Source: an uncultured Candidatus Altimarinota bacterium
GTDB lineage: Bacteria; Patescibacteriota; Gracilibacteria; BD1-5; UBA6164
Direction: 5' to 3'
Assembly (NCBI GenBank): GCA_937931775.1
Contig: CALHAQ010000056.1
Span: forward strand, 1 to 7,426
DNA length: 7,426 bases
Positions 7,201 to 7,426 of the stretch are shown here, in pieces. The first letter of the stretch is position 1. Each line of letters opens with the position of its first letter. Made by a program: the position numbers and the translations under genes. A model generated the notes under the pieces. That model was not told the origin of the DNA, did not search any database, and was given only the letters and a program-made list of their open reading frames with translations.

Positions 7201-7426
7201 TTACAAAGAATATTAAGAATATTCTTAAAACAAGGTCAGGAAATCTCGTAGTATTTACCTCTCCTCTTTTAGAGGATGATAAAGTGGTTCTCGAAAATCA
7301 GTCAGAAAGATTCTTTGTATATATGTGAGAGAGTACAGATGCTGCTACAGTATATGCAATAGACTATGATATAGAAAATGACAGTGACCTCAATGGAGGA
7401 AGTGATGATGATAGTGATAATAAAGA
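4254..7426 (+). CDS. Giant exported PKD/Ig-like repeat surface protein (partial, at least 1057 aa)
   Basis: A secreted or surface-anchored protein, truncated by the window end. A signal peptide (MKKTLLALLAFCLLMGIPAN within the first 32 residues) precedes a mainly helical region to about residue 140. About nine PKD/Ig-like beta-sandwich modules of 80-110 residues follow, at roughly 4674-4970, 4965-5262, 5262-5537, 5538-5815, 5814-6060, 6061-6390, 6388-6660, 6708-6980 and 6978-7205. Their hallmarks include WDFGNG (residue 288), WDFGDG (555), WDFDGDG (860), WDLGDG (940), and strand motifs such as GDYTVTL, GKYNVKLKV and GVFDVKLKV. The visible end is very acidic (NDSDLNGGSDDDSDN), resembling a calcium-binding linker. 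Ten TGA codons read as Gly: 4320, 4632, 4755, 4860, 5229, 5985, 6153, 6471, 7080 and 7326 (first base given). One lies in the signal peptide and one is the G of WDLGDG. Starts at 4254, 4263 or 4275 are all in frame; the longest is given. PKD modules are typical of cell-surface adhesion or matrix proteins; a host-contact role is inference. Confidence 0.9.

Noticed and set aside
1..7426. Multiple frameshifted or nonsense-decayed pseudogenes
   Set aside because: Under the standard code every gene looks broken, but each interruption is TGA, frames never shift, and the TGA sites match conserved glycines. Reassignment explains all of them.
1..7426. UGA read as tryptophan (code 4) or as selenocysteine
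   Set aside because: Conserved-motif TGA sites are glycines, not Trp, Cys or Sec. Trp is encoded by TGG in these genes (for example in WDFGDG), and 50 selenocysteines in such families would be implausible.

Overview
The window reads coherently only if UGA is translated as glycine (NCBI translation table 25). Under that code the many short standard-code ORFs merge into eight long genes. I count 50 in-frame TGA codons, several of them at invariant glycines: the P-loop region of thymidylate kinase, the GxGxxG and LGEGKS motifs of glycerol-3-phosphate dehydrogenase, the DGFP motif of thymidylate synthase and a WDxGDG motif of a PKD domain. All six complete genes end in TAA. This code, together with the AT-rich composition, points to a Patescibacteria/CPR genome of the Absconditabacteria (SR1) or Gracilibacteria (BD1-5) lineages. 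The sequence alone does not separate the two.

Layout. Positions 1-4070 hold seven minus-strand genes. In transcription order they are: def (peptide deformylase, 4070-3594), a small membrane protein (3594-3217, overlapping def by 1 base), gpsA (3213-2260), an unrecognised 185-residue protein (2212-1655), a strong hairpin terminator (1591-1623), then tmk (1550-894), a NUDIX hydrolase (894-253, overlapping tmk by 1 base) and thyA (230 to beyond the window start). A 183-base divergent intergenic region (4071-4253) carries a good minus-strand promoter for def and a G-rich, hairpin-forming stretch on the other side. From 4254 to the window end, on the plus strand, runs one very large exported protein built of PKD/Ig-like modules. 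Its first 1057 residues are present and it is still open at the edge.

How the genes fit together. The thyA-NUDIX-tmk unit is a compact dTTP-supply cluster: ThyA makes dTMP, Tmk makes dTDP, and the NUDIX enzyme is a plausible nucleotide housekeeper. The def-membrane protein-gpsA unit joins N-terminal protein maturation with sn-glycerol-3-phosphate formation for membrane lipids. The PKD protein is a probable cell-surface protein of the kind that could mediate contact with a host or with other cells. That role is inference from architecture only.

None of the starts has a clear Shine-Dalgarno sequence. No rRNA, tRNA, CRISPR array, transposase or attachment site was seen, and no stretch over 300 bases lacks a gene.
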